Shown here one piece after another: positions 15,956 to 16,217 of a stretch of DNA of 16,217 nucleotides. The position numbers and the translations under genes are program-made. Positions within the stretch are counted from its first letter, which is position 1; each line of letters opens with the position of its first letter. The notes beneath the pieces are model-generated. The model saw nothing but the letters and a program-made list of their open reading frames with translations. It was not told where the DNA came from and ran no database searches. The stretch is from JAPYTY01 sp036338435 (GTDB lineage: Bacteria > Acidobacteriota > UBA6911 > RPQK01 > JADFOI01): positions 1-16,217 of the forward strand of contig JAYZCG010000011.1 in assembly GCA_036338435.1 (NCBI GenBank), read 5' to 3'.

Positions 15956-16217
15956 ACCTCCCGCTGGTGCTCCAGCGTAGATCCTAGCTGTTTGCGAATC
16001 GCGCCGTGATCTACGTCAGCCAACTTACACCAGTAGGGGAACCCCTCTTCATCACTGCTGATCCACTCAATTGCCTTACGTTTTAAAAGACAATAGTCCG
16101 CACGGGAAGTTTCTTTGACGCTAAAGGGATCGAGGACAGCCTCATTCCACGCCTGACGCAGAATAGCAACCGCCAAGTTCTTCTCAGACTGAGAGTCTAG
16201 CTGACTAGACCTATCAT
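15952..16217 (-). CDS. Unrecognised protein, C-terminal part (runs off the window)
   Basis: The frame is open from the stop at 15952-15954 to the right edge, so about 87 residues of a longer or edge-truncated gene are visible. A TTG at 16174-16176 is a possible start, but the reading continues upstream (DRSSQLDSQSEKN) without a stop or a better start, so the true start is probably outside. The sequence is helical and charged. It has AVAILRQAWNEAVLD, then a segment with SRADYCLLKRKAIEWI, an acidic turn SSDEEGF, and PYWCKLADVDHGAIRKQL, a helix-turn-helix-like rhythm. I do not recognise the family. It converges on the selenoprotein gene, the two stop codons overlapping. Confidence 0.55.
   Translation of the reverse strand, partial: DRSSQLDSQSEKNLAVAILRQAWNEAVLDPFSVKETSRADYCLLKRKAIEWISSDEEGFPYWCKLADVDHGAIRKQLGSTLEHQREV

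Overview
The window looks like chromosomal sequence from a Gram-negative bacterium with a true outer membrane. Two large tandem genes encode signal-peptide-bearing beta-barrel proteins of the CBM9-like/DUF5916 type, and both end in Phe, the usual last residue of BAM-assembled barrels. That family is common in Bacteroidota, Gemmatimonadota, Acidobacteriota and related lineages. I cannot fix the phylum from the sequence. There is no phage, insertion sequence, CRISPR array or rRNA. The one RNA gene is a tRNA-Asp.

Layout, left to right. (1) 3-218: the C-terminal end of an OPT-family oligopeptide transporter. (2) 308-4721, minus strand: two paralogous DUF5916 outer-membrane proteins, probably one transcript. 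(3) 4872-6655, plus strand: a small dimeric alpha/beta-barrel (monooxygenase-like) protein and a glutamate/aspartate-type DAACS symporter, separated by a spacer with a 10-bp-stem hairpin. (4) 6765-8642, minus strand: a secreted amidohydrolase-3 family metal hydrolase. (5) 8866-12504, plus strand: four closely spaced genes, namely a SAM methyltransferase, a GMC-type FAD oxidoreductase with an inserted cysteine cluster, a DinB-like protein and a PmtA-like phospholipid N-methyltransferase. (6) 12591-15167, minus strand: a translationally coupled pair, an alkyl-DHAP synthase (AGPS) and a short-chain dehydrogenase resembling the animal acyl/alkyl-DHAP reductase DHRS7B. (7) 15312-15388, minus strand: tRNA-Asp(GTC). 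(8) 15713-15955, plus strand: a SelW/Rdx-family selenoprotein with an in-frame TGA. (9) 15952-16217, minus strand: the 3' part of an unrecognised gene running off the window.

The two most notable items are these. First, the SelW-like gene reads through an in-frame TGA placed exactly at the U of the family CxxU redox motif. It has a strong ribosome binding site, and a stem-loop of bacterial SECIS type lies at the right distance after the TGA. Second, the AGPS plus SDR pair would supply two consecutive steps of the eukaryotic (peroxisomal) ether-lipid route, acyl-DHAP to alkyl-DHAP to 1-alkyl-glycerol-3-phosphate. A PmtA-like phospholipid methyltransferase ends 86 bases away, so this region looks concerned with membrane lipids. 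The role of the four-gene plus-strand operon is otherwise unknown.
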